Made by a program: the position numbers and the translations under genes
In this document: positions 24,700 to 35,499 of the stretch, one piece after another
How the letters are laid out: each line of letters opens with the position of its first letter
How positions within the stretch are numbered: the stretch's first letter is position 1
Assembly: GCF_937616625.2 (NCBI RefSeq)
Contig: NC_065571.1
Coordinates: 23,882,201 to 23,946,200, forward strand
Source: Mercurialis annua
Taxonomy: Eukaryota > Streptophyta > Magnoliopsida > Malpighiales > Euphorbiaceae
Length of the DNA stretch: 64,000 nt
Direction: 5' to 3'
The notes under the pieces: generated by a model
The model's input: only the letters and a program-made list of their open reading frames with translations
Database searches by the model: none
Told to the model about the DNA's origin: nothing

Positions 24700-25622
24700 T
24701 CATGTGATACGGTGTAGATTTTACCATGTCTCCACACATGAAGCAGCTTGAAAGGGGATTTCGTCCCTTTTAAAGGACGAATCCGGACCAGACGTCTTCA
24801 TAAAAGTTGTAGGTATTCGAGTTTCTTTCCACGGACGTTTGAATTGATGACATCCAACATCAGGGGAAGGAGTTAAGACATAAATACACAATTTGAATAT
24901 ATATAAATTTCACACTGAAATACGCATGCAGCAGGTTCAAGACACCTTTCGACCATGTTCCAGGTCGCATCCGGATTAGACGTCTTCATGAAAGTCGCAG
25001 GTATTCGAGTTACCTTTCCAGGGGACATTTGAATCGATGAAATCCTGTGTCAGAAAAACGATTTACGAATTAAATACTCGGACTGGGTACATGGAGATTT
25101 CATACAGCTGCACACATGCAGCAGCTTCAAGGCCACTTTCGTCCCTTTTCCAGTTTGAAATCCGGACTGGACGTCTTCATGAAAGTTGTAGATATTCGAG
25201 TTACCTTTCTATAGACGTCTAAATCAGCTGAATCCGACGTCGAAAAAACGAGTTATGCTACAAATACTCGGGCTGGTTTTCGACAACATACTTCTATGCC
25301 CTTTGTGTCGCTTGAATAGCTACCCATTACTAAAAAGTGAACTTGAAAATAAATAATTTCAGCTAAATAAAATAACATGGAGAAATAGGACGCGTGTTGA
25401 ATTATTCGGATAATATAGATTATTATAAATTAAGGAAAATGAGGTATATTTAAATTCAAATTTAAAATAATTGAACATATATATTTTAATAAAATAAATT
25501 ATAAATAATAATAAACCATGTCCATAATGTTTAGTCAATGGGAACAAGAAGAGAAATTAAGCATATAAATCCCCCTCCATATGGAGTTCTGAATGCAATT
25601 GGTGAGGAGCTATAAACACATT
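24700..25622 (+). repeat. Block 1 of a roughly 190-bp repeat (three units)
   Basis: Units start near 24739, 24928 and 25117 with GCAGCAGCTTCAAGG-like sequence. Each then carries CGTCTTCATGAAAGT, GTAGGTATTCGAGTTACC and GAGTTATGA. A shared non-repeat tail follows (GGACGCGTGTTGAATTATTC ... GCTATAAACA). The same tail closes blocks 2 and 3. The block is interrupted at 25623 by the Tat element. Confidence 0.85.
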
Positions 25623-26207
25623 TGATAACAACACAGATGAACAATCTCAAAATAGAACATAAACCGAGTAAGACACACCATAACATCACCTCGGTTAGCC
25701 GAACAAGACACATAACAGCACCATCTCGGCTCAACCGAGTGAGAACACCGCATTGTCATCTCGACTCAACCGAGTAAAACATATAGCAAACACCATCTCG
25801 GTTACACCGAGCAACATACATCACAACATCATCTCGGCTTTGTCCGAGTTTACCTCTCACTGATTACAACGACAAATCTGTCAGAAAGTACCCTGACATT
25901 TCAGACAATATCTGCACAGACAAAGAGAATGAAATCAGACTTGTCGGCCCAGACAAAGAGAAACAAAGACATAGTATAAAAGGATAAGAAAAAGTAGGTA
26001 AAAAGGTTAATTCTTTTTTTTCTCTCAACTCTTAACTCTCTTTCATTTCTTATTATTTCTCTCACTAAAACACCTATTGACTTGACCGTCGAAGCGGTTT
26101 TTTGGAATCCCCTTTCGGCACCCTTCTAACGGTTGCGTTGTGACTTTCAGGTACAATCACGAAGTTGTCACCAGATCAGAGAGTCGCCGCCATTCCACCA
26201 GTTATCA
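25623..26207 (+). repeat. 5' LTR of the Tat element
   Basis: 585 bp with inverted termini TGATAAC...GTTATCA. The first 240 bp carry about five copies of a roughly 50-bp unit built round CTCGG(N5)CCGAG (25676-25860). A TATA box follows, then a CT-rich leader. The LTR end is set by the primer-binding site that starts two bases downstream. Confidence 0.88.
25974..25983 (+). promoter_or_regulatory. TATA box of the Tat LTR
   Basis: GTATAAAAGG, about 350 bp into the LTR and about 30 bp upstream of a CT-rich tract, as expected for a plant RNA polymerase II promoter in U3. Confidence 0.65.
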
Positions 26208-26209
26208 TT

Positions 26210-26227
26210 TGGCGCCGTCTGTGGGAA
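26210..26227 (+). other. Primer-binding site of the Tat element
   Basis: TGGCGCCGTCTGTGGGAA immediately inside the 5' LTR. TGGCGCC-type sites are characteristic of Tat/Ogre/Athila elements, in contrast with the TGGTATCAGAGC sites of E1, A and B. Confidence 0.85.
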
Positions 26228-26275
26228 AGAAAGTAAGAAAGCTTCCCCCTTTCTATCTCACCGAAGGGTGATAAG

Positions 26276-28113
26276 TTGAGCAGAGTAGAGGGGGACGATC
26301 CCCTTACCAGAGAACATGATACACACGATAATACGACAGGAGAAGAACTCAATGCACCACCGCGAAGGGCCACGGGAGAGAGCTCGTTCTACCCGGCCAC
26401 AACGTCTGGAAGAAAAACACACTTGGGCACCACATCTGGACTTACCACTCAATATCCATGGGGAATGCCACTGTCGGGGAACATTCCCCCAACATCATAC
26501 TTCACACCTATGCAGCAAACTACCCAAAAAGTTTCCTTAATACCGGGTGTAACCCCCATCAATCTTACATTCACACCAAGCGCCACCCCCGCGCCTAGGC
26601 TGGCAGAAATTCAAAACCTTACACCAGTATAAATACAAGAATATATTGAGTTCCATGCTCGGCAGTTAGCTTTCCTTTAACAAATACAACAAGCCCATGC
26701 TCGGCCAACCGCCGCCGCCACATCTCAAGGCAATATTACCACCCCACCATACATACTAGCTGCACCACCTCATCCACCGGAATTCTACCAAGGCCAAACA
26801 ATGCCGGAAGAAGCAAACCACGAGAAAAATACACAAGCACAAAACCCAAAAGAGGGGCAGGGGATACAAACCAGGCACAAAACACACGAGTGGAGATCGA
26901 AGAAAGCGTGCATAGCTCAGGCGCCGATTCACCAAAGAAAAAGAACCTAGAACTAGAAATCACAAAGAGGGTGAGAACCGAGATGGAAAAATTCAGAAGA
27001 AAAGAGCCGAGAAACACAAGTTTCCTGAACATTGGAAACCAACTGTCAGCCGAGATACGAGATCAGCCTTTCCCGTTAAACTATATGACACCACATCTGG
27101 ACGATTACAATGGCACAGGGGATCCGATCACACACTTGAGCTGTTTCCAAGTAGTCATGATGGTACAAAGCTTGTCCGAAGCCGCCGTCTGCAAACTCTT
27201 CCCAACAACCCTAAAAGGACCAGCAACAATCTGGTACCAAAGCCTGAAAGAAGGCTCTATCCAAAGTTTCGACGAGCTAGCAAGAGCTTTCCGAACTCAT
27301 TTCGCACCGAGCATACAACGAAAAAAGAAGTCCAGTGATCTCAAACTTTGCTATCAGAAACCTGGGGAAAGTTTGCAAAGTTACATCGGTAGATTCAATG
27401 CCGAGGCTGTTGAAGTAGGGAACTTGAATGATGACACCGTGATAGACGAAATGAAGGATAAAACAACGATGATGACATTTCGAGACAACCTGGTAACAAA
27501 TCCAGTGCAAACCTACTCTCAGCTCATGGACCGAGCCGAGAATTACATCAACCTAGATGAGGAACAACGAAGAAAGGCTGCATAGACAACAACACAGTTT
27601 CAAGCACCAAGACCGACTTTCAGTCAGACTGCCAGGCCAGACCGGTTTAGGCCAAGAGAGCAACGGCAGTCTGTTCCACCATGAATGGAACCACACCGAC
27701 CAGTGAAAATAGAAGACCAAGCTTTCATCCCACTCAACACACCAAGATCACACATCTTAATGTGGATTGAAAACAACAATGAACCGGTAAGATACCAACC
27801 GAAGCTGCAGTACGAGGGGGAGAGAAATAAATATTGCCAATTCCATGATGGTCACGGCCATATCACTGATGAGTGCAGAAGCCTGAAGAAAGAAATTGAC
27901 CAATTAGTGCAAGTCGGTCGCTTAAAAGACTTTGTAGCACAGATCAAAAATTATAACTCGGGAGGAGGCAACCGAGGAGAACACAGTGACAAAAGAGAGG
28001 AGGCACCAATACCGAAAAGACAAAACGTATCCGGAGTAATTAACACCATAGCGGGCGGAATGGCCGATCCAGAGTTCAAACGAGGAAGACGCAAAAGACA
28101 AAAAAAATGGTGA
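26276..28113 (+). pseudogene. Tat-element gag
   Basis: The N-terminal part begins at ATG 26276 (proline- and threonine-rich) and is closed by a stop at about 26630; the frame shifts before 26890. 26890-27585 encodes the retrotransposon gag domain, with PFPLNYMTPHLDDYNGTGDP, a central WYQSL, and FRTHFAPSIQRKK. After a stop the same frame resumes at 27685-28113 with YCQFHDGHGHITDECRSLK, the zinc-binding motif usual in Tat gag proteins. At least three stops or frameshifts interrupt it. Gag would form the cytoplasmic virus-like particle and bind element RNA. Confidence 0.85.
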
Positions 28114-30583
28114 TGAACTTATCGGTGGCCAAACCTCTACCCGAAGTCAGTTTTGGCCCAGCCGACGGCGAATGGATAGAATTTCCCCACCAAGACCTCT
28201 TGGTGATCTCAGGGCTGATAGAAAACTTTTGGGTAATGAGACAATTGGTGGATGAGGAAAGCTCAGTCAACCTCATCATGAAACAGGCATACCTCGGCAT
28301 AGGATGCTCGGTCCTAAATCTAAAACCAGTCAAAACTCCTCTAGTCGGTCTAGGAGGAGCACCGGTACGAGCAGAAAGAGTGGCAGAATTAAAAGTTGAA
28401 TTAGAAAAATAGAATGGTTCACCAAAAGGAGGCCTAATCGGCATCACAAAGAAATTCAAGACACTTTTCATGGTTGTCGACATGCCACTCGCTTACAATG
28501 TAATACTCGGCAGACCGATGTTATACAACACCGGGGCAGTCACATGCATCAAATACTTGTCTCTGAAAAAACCCACCGAAGATGGAGTGGTGACAGTCAA
28601 AGGAAGGCAAGATATAGCCAAACAATGCTACTTGGTATCAATGAGAGAGGTGCCAGAAACCCTGGCTATTGAAACAATGGAGATACCAGACTCAGATGAA
28701 GGCAAGCTCGAATCTCATGGAAAATTAGAAAGGGTTAATCTGACAGGAGTAACACCAAGATCGGTCCAAATAGGCGCTGCATTGCCTGAACTAGTAAACA
28801 TGAGATAACAGACATGTTAATCAGAAATGAAGTAGAATTTGTCAACACTCCAGGCGAGATAGAAGGGGTTGACCCGGCAATCATCTCACATAAGCTGAAT
28901 GTTGATCCGAAACATAAACCAGTCAAATAGAAGAAAAGAGCCTTTGCAGTAGACAGAAAGATCGCCATCAGAACCGAAGTGGACAAACTACTGGCAGCAG
29001 GTTTTATCAGAAGAGTGTATTATCCGGAGTGGCTATCAAACGTCGTGCTCATAAAGAAGCCGAATGGAAAATGGAGACTATGCATAGACTTCACAGACCT
29101 AAGCCGAGCATGCCCCAAAGATAGCTACCCTCTGCCAAACATTGACCAGCTGGTCGACTCAACGAGTGGTTACGAGGTCTACTCGTTCATAGACGCTGCC
29201 CAAGGATACCACCAGATTCTAATGCATAAAGAAGACAAAGAGAAAACAAGCTTTGTAGCCGATGGCGGCACATACTGCTACAAGCAAATGCCTTTCGGGT
29301 TAAAAAATACAGGGGCAACTTATTAGCGGGTGATGAACATTGTGTTCAAGGACCAGATCGGTCGAAACATGGAGGTCTATGTCGATGACATCATCGTCAA
29401 ATCTAAAAAAGTAGAAGACCACGCGAAAGACCTAGAAGAACTTTTCACCAAGCTAAAGAAATACAAGCTCAAGCCGGACAAATGTTCCTTCGGGGTCCCG
29501 GCGGGGAAATTCCTCTAATACCGCATCTCTCAAAAAGGCATTGAGGTAAACCCGGAAAAAACAAAGGCAATTATAAACATGAAAGCACCGAAGACAGCCA
29601 AAGAAGTTCAAAAGCTTAATGGAAGAGTTACGGCCTTCGGTCGATTTGTGTCCAACTCGGCCAAAAGATGTCTCCCATTCTTCAAAACATTAAGAAATGT
29701 GAAAAGCTTCGTGTGGACCGAAGAGTACCAACAGTCTTTTGAAGAGCTCAAGAAATTTCTAAGTTCATCACCACTACTCGGAAGACCCGAAACAGGAGAA
29801 GTGCTATACTTATATTTGAGTGTCACTAATGAAACAGTTGCATATGTACTCGTAAAAGAAGAAGCAAACGAGCAAAAACCGGTATGCTACACGAGCAAAG
29901 TTTTGAAAGGGCCCGAGCTAAGATATAGCAAGATCGAAAAATTTGCATTTGCACTGGTATTAACGGTGGAAAAACTCAAAAGGTATTTTCAGGCTCACAC
30001 AGTGATAGTCCGAACAAACCAACCTTTGAGAAAAGCGCTTGGAAGACCAGAAACCTCTGGACAACTAATCAACTGGTCAGTCATGGTAGGGTCATATGAC
30101 ATCAAGTACGAACCAAGGACAACAATGAAAGCTCAAATCTTAGCAGACTTTGTGGCCGAAACAACAACGCATGATCAACCCACCGAGGTAGACAAGGGCC
30201 TGGTCAGCTGGATATTACAAGTAGATGGAGCATAAAACATGGTTGGAGCAGGGGCAGGCATGGTATTAAGAGGCACACATAAGATAAAAATGCAAAACTC
30301 AATTCACTTGAATTTTCCGGCAACCAACAATTCAGCAGAATACGAAGCCCTAATAGGAGGATTGAGAATGGCGACAGTAGTCAAGACCGAATACATCAAA
30401 ATTCAGAGTGACTCTAAACTAGTGGTCAACCAAGTACTCGGATTATTTGAGGTCAAAGATCCAGAAATGAAAAGATATGTAGACCGAGTTAAAGAGCTAC
30501 TTGCAAAAGTTACCGAAGAAGGAGGGAAATGGGAATTAGAGCAAATACCCAAAGAAGAGAACACGGAAGCAGGCACATTGGAA
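28107..30583 (+). pseudogene. Tat-element pol: protease, RT, RNase H and second RNase H
   Basis: 28107-28808 covers the protease region (DEESSVNLIM in place of the usual D-S/T-G motif, then YNVILGRPML). After a frameshift near 28810 the RT begins; it has RTEVDKLLAAGFIRRVYYPE, LCIDFTDLSRACPKDSYPLP, FIDAAQGYHQI and the catalytic box YVDDIIVKS (about 29378). In-frame stops lie at 29324-29326, 29516-29518 and 30233-30235. RNase H follows (29560-30180). From 30190 a second, archaeal-type RNase H is recognisable (WILQVDGA ... NNSAEYEALIGGLRMA ... IQSDSKLVVNQVLG). Coding ends at 30583, so integrase is absent. Confidence 0.87.
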
Positions 30584-31875
30584 ATTTTTATCACAAAAAT
30601 ATGTTATTTGGTGAAGAGTCAACATGCCTCTACACATGCAGCAGCTTCAAGAGCAATTTCGTCCTTATTTGAGGATGACTCCGTAATTGAATTCTTCACG
30701 AAAAATGTAGGTATTCGAGTTAACTTTTTAAGGCCGTTCGTATCAGTTAAATCGGAGGTCGGAAAAAAGGGTTATGGCATAAATAGCCGGGATGGTTTTG
30801 GAATATACTTATACCTGTTTCAGAAAAAGATGGATATATACAGCTATAGGCTTGTGTAAAATTTCTATCTACGGGATAGTTATATAGATAGTGCATAAAT
30901 TTGATAATGTCTAACCTTTATATCCCTTGAATACCTAACAATTGTACCTATATCTATATATAGCTATATCTTTATAGGGATTTGTTAAAATTCATAATGT
31001 TTCTATGCATACACAATTTTAAAAAAACTATTTTTTTCTTTTTAAAAAATGTATCTGAATACGCTTTCTTTATGAAAGTCGTAGGTATTCGAGTTAACTT
31101 TATAGGGACGTTTCAATCGATGACATCTGACGTCGGGGGAAGGAGTTATGACATAAATACACAATCTGAATATATATAAATTTCACAGTGAAATACGCAT
31201 GCAGCAAGTTCAAGGAACTTTTCGACCATGTTCCATGTCGAATCCTGATTAGAGGTCTTCATGAAAGTTGCAGGTATTCGAGTTATATTTCCAGAGACAT
31301 TTGAATCGATGAAATCCCACGTCGGAAAAACGATTTATAAATTGAATACTCGGACTGGATATATGCAGATTTCATAAAGCTGCACACGTGCAGCAACTTC
31401 AAGGGAACTTGCGTCCCTTTTCCAGGTTGAATCCGGACCGGAAGTCTTCGTGCATATTGTAGGTATTCGAGTTACCTATCTATGGACGTCTGAATCAACT
31501 GAATCCAGCGTCAGAAAAGCGAGTTATGATAAAAATACTCGGGCTGGTTTTCGGCAACATACTTCAATCCCCTTTCAATCGCTTGAACCCATTACTAAAA
31601 CGTGAACTTGAATATAATAAATTTCAGTTAAATAAAATAACGTGGAGAAATAGGACGCGTGTTGAATTATCCGGAGAAAATAGATTATAATAAATTAAGA
31701 AAAATGAGTTATATTTAAATTCTAATTTAAAATAATTGAGCATATATATTTTAATTAAATAAATTATAAATAATAGTAAACCATGTCCATAATGTTTAGT
31801 CAATGGGGAGAAGAAGAGAAATTAAGCATAATCCCCCTCCCTATGGAGTTCTGAATGCAATTGATGACGAGCTAT
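30584..31875 (+). repeat. Block 2 of the roughly 190-bp repeat
   Basis: Opens with TTTTTATCACAAAAATATGT, has repeat units near 30642, 31200 and 31390, plus a partial unit at about 31065. It ends with the shared tail containing GGACGCGTGTTGAATTATCC and CCCCCTCC(C)TATGGAGTTC. It parallels block 3 but carries an extra AT-rich spacer (about 30890-31060). Confidence 0.85.
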
Positions 31876-33005
31876 AAACATTTTTATCACAAAAATATGT
31901 TATTTGGTGAGGAGTCAACATGCATCTATAAATGCAACAACTTCAAGCGCAATTTCGTTCTTATTTGAGGATGAATCAAGAATTGACGTCTTCACGAAAT
32001 ATGTAGGTATTCGAGTTAGCTTTTAAGGACCGTTCGAATCAGTTAAATCGGGGAAAAAGAGTTATGCATAAATAGCCGGGATAGTTTTGGAAGATGCTTC
32101 TACCTTTTTCAAAAAAAAGATAGATATATACGGCTATATGCATGTGTAAAATTTCAGTTTACGGGATAGTCCTATAGATAGTGCGCAGATTTGACCATGT
32201 CTCCACACATGCAGCAGATTGAAGGGAGATTTCGTCCTTTTTAGAGGACGAATTCGGACCGAACGTCTTCATGCAAGTTGTAGGTATTCGAATTACCTTT
32301 CCAGGGACGTTTGAATCGATGAAATATGACGTCGGGGGAACGAGTTATGACAGAAATACACAATCTGAATATATATAGATTTCACACTGATATACACATG
32401 CAGCAGCTTCACGGCACCTTTCGTCCATGTTCCAGCTCGAATCCGGATTGGATGTCTTCATAAAAGTCGTAGGTAATCAAATTACCTTTTCAGGAACATT
32501 TTAATCGATGAAATCCGACGTCGGAAAAACAATTTACAAATTAAATGCGCGGACTGGGTACATGCAGATTTCATAAAGCTGCACATATGCAACAGCTTCA
32601 AGGGCACTTTCGTCCCTTTTCCAGGACTAATCCGGACCGGACGTCTTCATAAAAGTTGTAGGCATTCGAGTTACCTTTCTATGGACATCTGAAACAGTTA
32701 AATTCGACGTCTGAAAAGCGAGTTATGATAAAAATACTCGGGCTGGTTTACGAAAATATACTTCTGTCCCCTTTCTATCGCTTGAAAAGATACCGGTTAC
32801 TAAAAAGTGAACTTCAAAATAATAAATTTCAATTAAATAAAACAACGTGGAGAAATCGGTTGCGTGTTGAATTATTCAGATAAAATAGATTATTATAAAT
32901 TAATAAAAATGAGGTATATTTAAATTTAAATTTAAAATAATTGAAAATATATATATTTTACTTAAATAAATTATAAATAATAAGAAATCATGTTCATAAT
33001 GTTTA
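31876..33005 (+). repeat. Block 3 of the roughly 190-bp repeat
   Basis: Opens at the same junction sequence as block 2 and contains units near 31935, 32211, 32400 and 32590. The conserved core is GTAGGTATTCGAGTTA...GAGTTATG. The tail matches blocks 1 and 2 up to about 33005. This block shows the arrangement that existed before the Tat element was inserted into block 1. Confidence 0.85.
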
Positions 33006-33506
33006 TAAACCATTAGCATATTTATATTCAATTTAAAGTGAAATATATTTTCAATTATTTTTAATTTCATTTTAAATTTATATTATTTTTAATAATTTAT
33101 AATAAACTATTTTATCCAAAAAATACAATACGCGTTCAATTTTCCTATGACTTTGGTTTAATTTGAATTTATTAATTTGAATTTTATTTAGTGATAATTC
33201 TTGGATATAGCAACACTAGAGAATGTAATGGATCATCCACAAATAAAAAGATGATTTATTGCAAGGAAACTATCTAAACTTTCTTTTTTAATATCATACT
33301 TATGGTGCAATACTCTGAACCGCCAATTTTTCACGTTTGCATACATATTATGTTACATTTTTACTATTTAGTATATACTGTTTAAATTAATTAATTTTCT
33401 TCATATCATAATATCTAATACTATTAATTGAGAATATTTTTCTCATTGTCAAATCAATTAAATTGGATTTTATTATTCTCTTAAATTATCACTAAATAAT
33501 TTAAAT
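33006..33506. other. AT-rich DNA inside the CACTA-like segment
   Basis: No gene or repeat recognised. The last 16 bp (33491-33506, ACTAAATAATTTAAAT) form the left copy of a LINE target-site duplication. Confidence 0.6.
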
Positions 33507-34132
33507 TTTTTTTGATGAGAACTCGAATGAATATTATTAGCTCAAATCGGAAGCGACAACAGTTGTAAGAAATTCAGGAAAATGGCTAAAACATTCCTGA
33601 TGACCTGACAAGAAACGGGCATAACGCGCTAGAACATGTGCAGCCTGATTCGCAGATCGCCTTACATAGACAAAACTTAAACTAGAAAACTGATTCGCTA
33701 ACTCCACACAATCCATAATCAAAGGGTCCGACTCCGCTCTATTTGGATTGCGAATATCCAAAATAACCTCCAAAGCATCGGACTCTACCACAATAGCTTG
33801 GTCTTTCTTGATCCAAGTCAACGCTTCTCGGATCCCCATAATTTCAGCAATTCTAAGACTAAACCCACCTCGAACATTAACTGCTCTAGCTTGGACGAAA
33901 CCACCACTGCTATCCCTCACTGAACAATCCAAACCGATAGATGATCCATCAGTGTTGCACCCCGCATCCACATTCACCTTCCAAACTCCCCTCGCCGGTT
34001 TACACCAACTAGCAGCTCCATCTACTACTTCCAACAGCTCAACCGGAACGTCATTCATCTTCAACCTAACAGCCTGCCAAGCTAGCAACTGAGAACCAGC
34101 TGAATTAACCACGTCCACCGCCGACGACCTCC
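33507..34132 (-). mobile_element. 5'-truncated L1-type LINE insertion
   Basis: 626 bp flanked by a perfect 16-bp duplication ACTAAATAATTTAAAT (33491-33506 and 34133-34148). On the minus strand it ends with a short poly(A) run (T-run on the plus strand at about 33507-33513). Only the last part of the element is present, as is usual when reverse transcription from the target site stops early. Confidence 0.88.
33537..34118 (-). pseudogene. LINE C-terminal RNase H-like domain fragment
   Basis: 193 uninterrupted codons with the layout of the RNase H fold found at the C-terminus of many plant L1 ORF2 proteins: VWKVNVDAGCN (first acidic residue), GLDCSVRDSSGGFVQAR, EIMGIREALTWI (Glu), VVESDALEVILDI (Asp) and VYVRRSANQAAHVLARYA. 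It would degrade the RNA strand during target-primed reverse transcription. The frame is intact but the rest of ORF2 was never inserted here, and the apparent Met is internal to the original protein. Confidence 0.85.
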
Positions 34133-34148
34133 ACTAAATAATTTAAAT

Positions 34149-35192
34149 ATATACACACACACAAACACACATACATGATTACATGCTGATATAAAATTGT
34201 ATCTACAAACTATTCCATAGATAATTTAAATAGAGCTGTCAGAAATACTGTATCTATGAGATATCTTTTTCTATTTGAAAAAATAACAAAAAATTCTTCA
34301 ACCTTAAAAATATTGAAATAAATTCTAATAATTAGTTAATTTTTAAATTTTATTAAAAAAATTACATTCAAGTTTCAAAATCCACCAAAAGAGCAGCGAC
34401 TCCTTCTTAGAAAAGGAGCACCAGACTGCTCCTTCTCATGAGAAGGAGCTCCAGACTGCTCCTTCTTAGATGAGAAGGAGCACTCTGTTGCTTTTTGGGT
34501 GGCCGTGGGGTAGACATAATTTTTATTTGTTATTTATTTATTTTTTTTGTAAAAATTACATCATTTTATAATTTTTAATTTTATAAATTTAAATAAAAAA
34601 TTATATTATATAGTACACGTGTTGAATTATTCGGATAAAATAGTTCATTATATAAGGTGGAGAGTACTTGAACTGATGAGAAATTAAATAATACATTTAT
34701 AAATAATACATTTCAATTGAAAAAAAAATTATGGATTAATAAAATATTTGTATATTTAAATGGTTAAAAATTTAATAAGTTGGTTCACTTTAATTATAAA
34801 TTGATAAAAATAAAAAATATTTAAATTTAAAAAATATATCTTAGTAATAATTATTTTATCTAAATTTTTGATATTTTAACATCTATCTATTTTTTAAAAA
34901 TATATAGTACTACAATCTTTTAATTTAAATAAATAAAATAATTTATTAATTAATATTTATATTTAAATAATTAAATTTACTCATATTAATTAATTATTAA
35001 TTATATATGGAAGACTGTAGTCACTCTCTTTACTTATGAGAGTGAAATTGTAACTATCAAAATATGTAGATTATTTCAACTTTAACTAATTCAGCATGTA
35101 GTAAGTAATTTTTGTCTTATTAGGTCATCATTTTACTTGGCTAATATTGCGCTGGATGGGTCTAGCGCTGAAACTAGAGTGACCCAACAGTG
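34149..35192. other. AT-rich DNA up to the right end of the CACTA-like segment
   Basis: No gene seen. Contains the hairpin trio at 34398-34481, then low-complexity AT DNA, then the inverted-repeat end with AGCGC motifs at 35148-35192. Confidence 0.6.
34398..34481. repeat. Three consecutive hairpins at 30-bp spacing
   Basis: 34428-34449 is a perfect 22-bp palindrome (arms GCTCCTTCTCA/TGAGAAGGAGC). It is flanked by imperfect versions at 34398-34419 and 34458-34481, separated by CCAGACT. The three can form adjacent stem-loops. No coding role is apparent. Confidence 0.85.
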
Positions 35193-35499
35193 TAAATGCG
35201 CTTTGAGTTCAAAAAGTTAAAATATATTTTTGTTAATACTGAAGAACATTATAAGACAAATTCTGTTAACCTCAGAGGAAACTATTAGTAGACACTATCC
35301 TTAGATATAGCCTTCCTCCACAAACTCCATAAGGTAATTCCAATTTCTGACTTAATTCTGAAAAGTTTAATTGTTGTTAACATGTTAACAACAGTCAAAG
35401 CAGCAGTAATTGGTGGTCTTTTTTGACAATGTATAATTGGTCTTTGTCGTTTTGGTAAAAGACTAAAAAAAGTACACTAACCTTGTTTAGTTGTTAGAT
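35193..35499. other. DNA between CACTA-like segment and methyltransferase pseudogene
   Basis: Nothing recognised, apart from the TAA (35193-35195) that matches the other flank of the 11-kb segment. Confidence 0.5.

Larger units (their letters stand above)
25623..30583 (+). mobile_element. Ty3/gypsy retrotransposon of the Tat lineage, 3'-truncated
   Basis: 5' LTR 25623-26207, primer-binding site, gag, protease, reverse transcriptase, RNase H and a second RNase H, in that order on the plus strand. The integrase and the 3' LTR are missing: at about 30583 the sequence passes straight into repeat block 2. The additional RNase H after the first is a known mark of Tat/Ogre/Retand elements. Several stops and frameshifts show it is long dead. 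It lies exactly inside the GCTATAAACA...TTTTTATCACAAAAATA junction that is continuous in repeat block 3. Confidence 0.88.
24110..35192. mobile_element. Possible 11-kb TIR transposon (CACTA-like), non-autonomous
   Basis: The left end reads CAGTGTTGGCTTAGTCTA and the complement of the right end CACTGTTGGGTCACTCTAG. Both continue with two spaced copies of an AGCGCT/TCCAGCGC motif within the first 50 bp, so the ends are similar at roughly two thirds of positions. TAA flanks both sides (24107-24109 and 35193-35195), fitting the 3-bp target duplication of CACTA elements, whose ends start CACT and carry subterminal repeats. No transposase is visible inside. The interior holds roughly 190-bp repeats, a Tat retrotransposon and a truncated LINE. 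A 3-bp duplication and degenerate ends could arise by chance. Confidence 0.5.

Noticed and set aside
28735..29826. Minus-strand ORFs opposite the Tat pol (28735-28986, 29608-29826, 27277-27510)
   Set aside because: They are antisense shadows of gag-pol with no similarity of their own.
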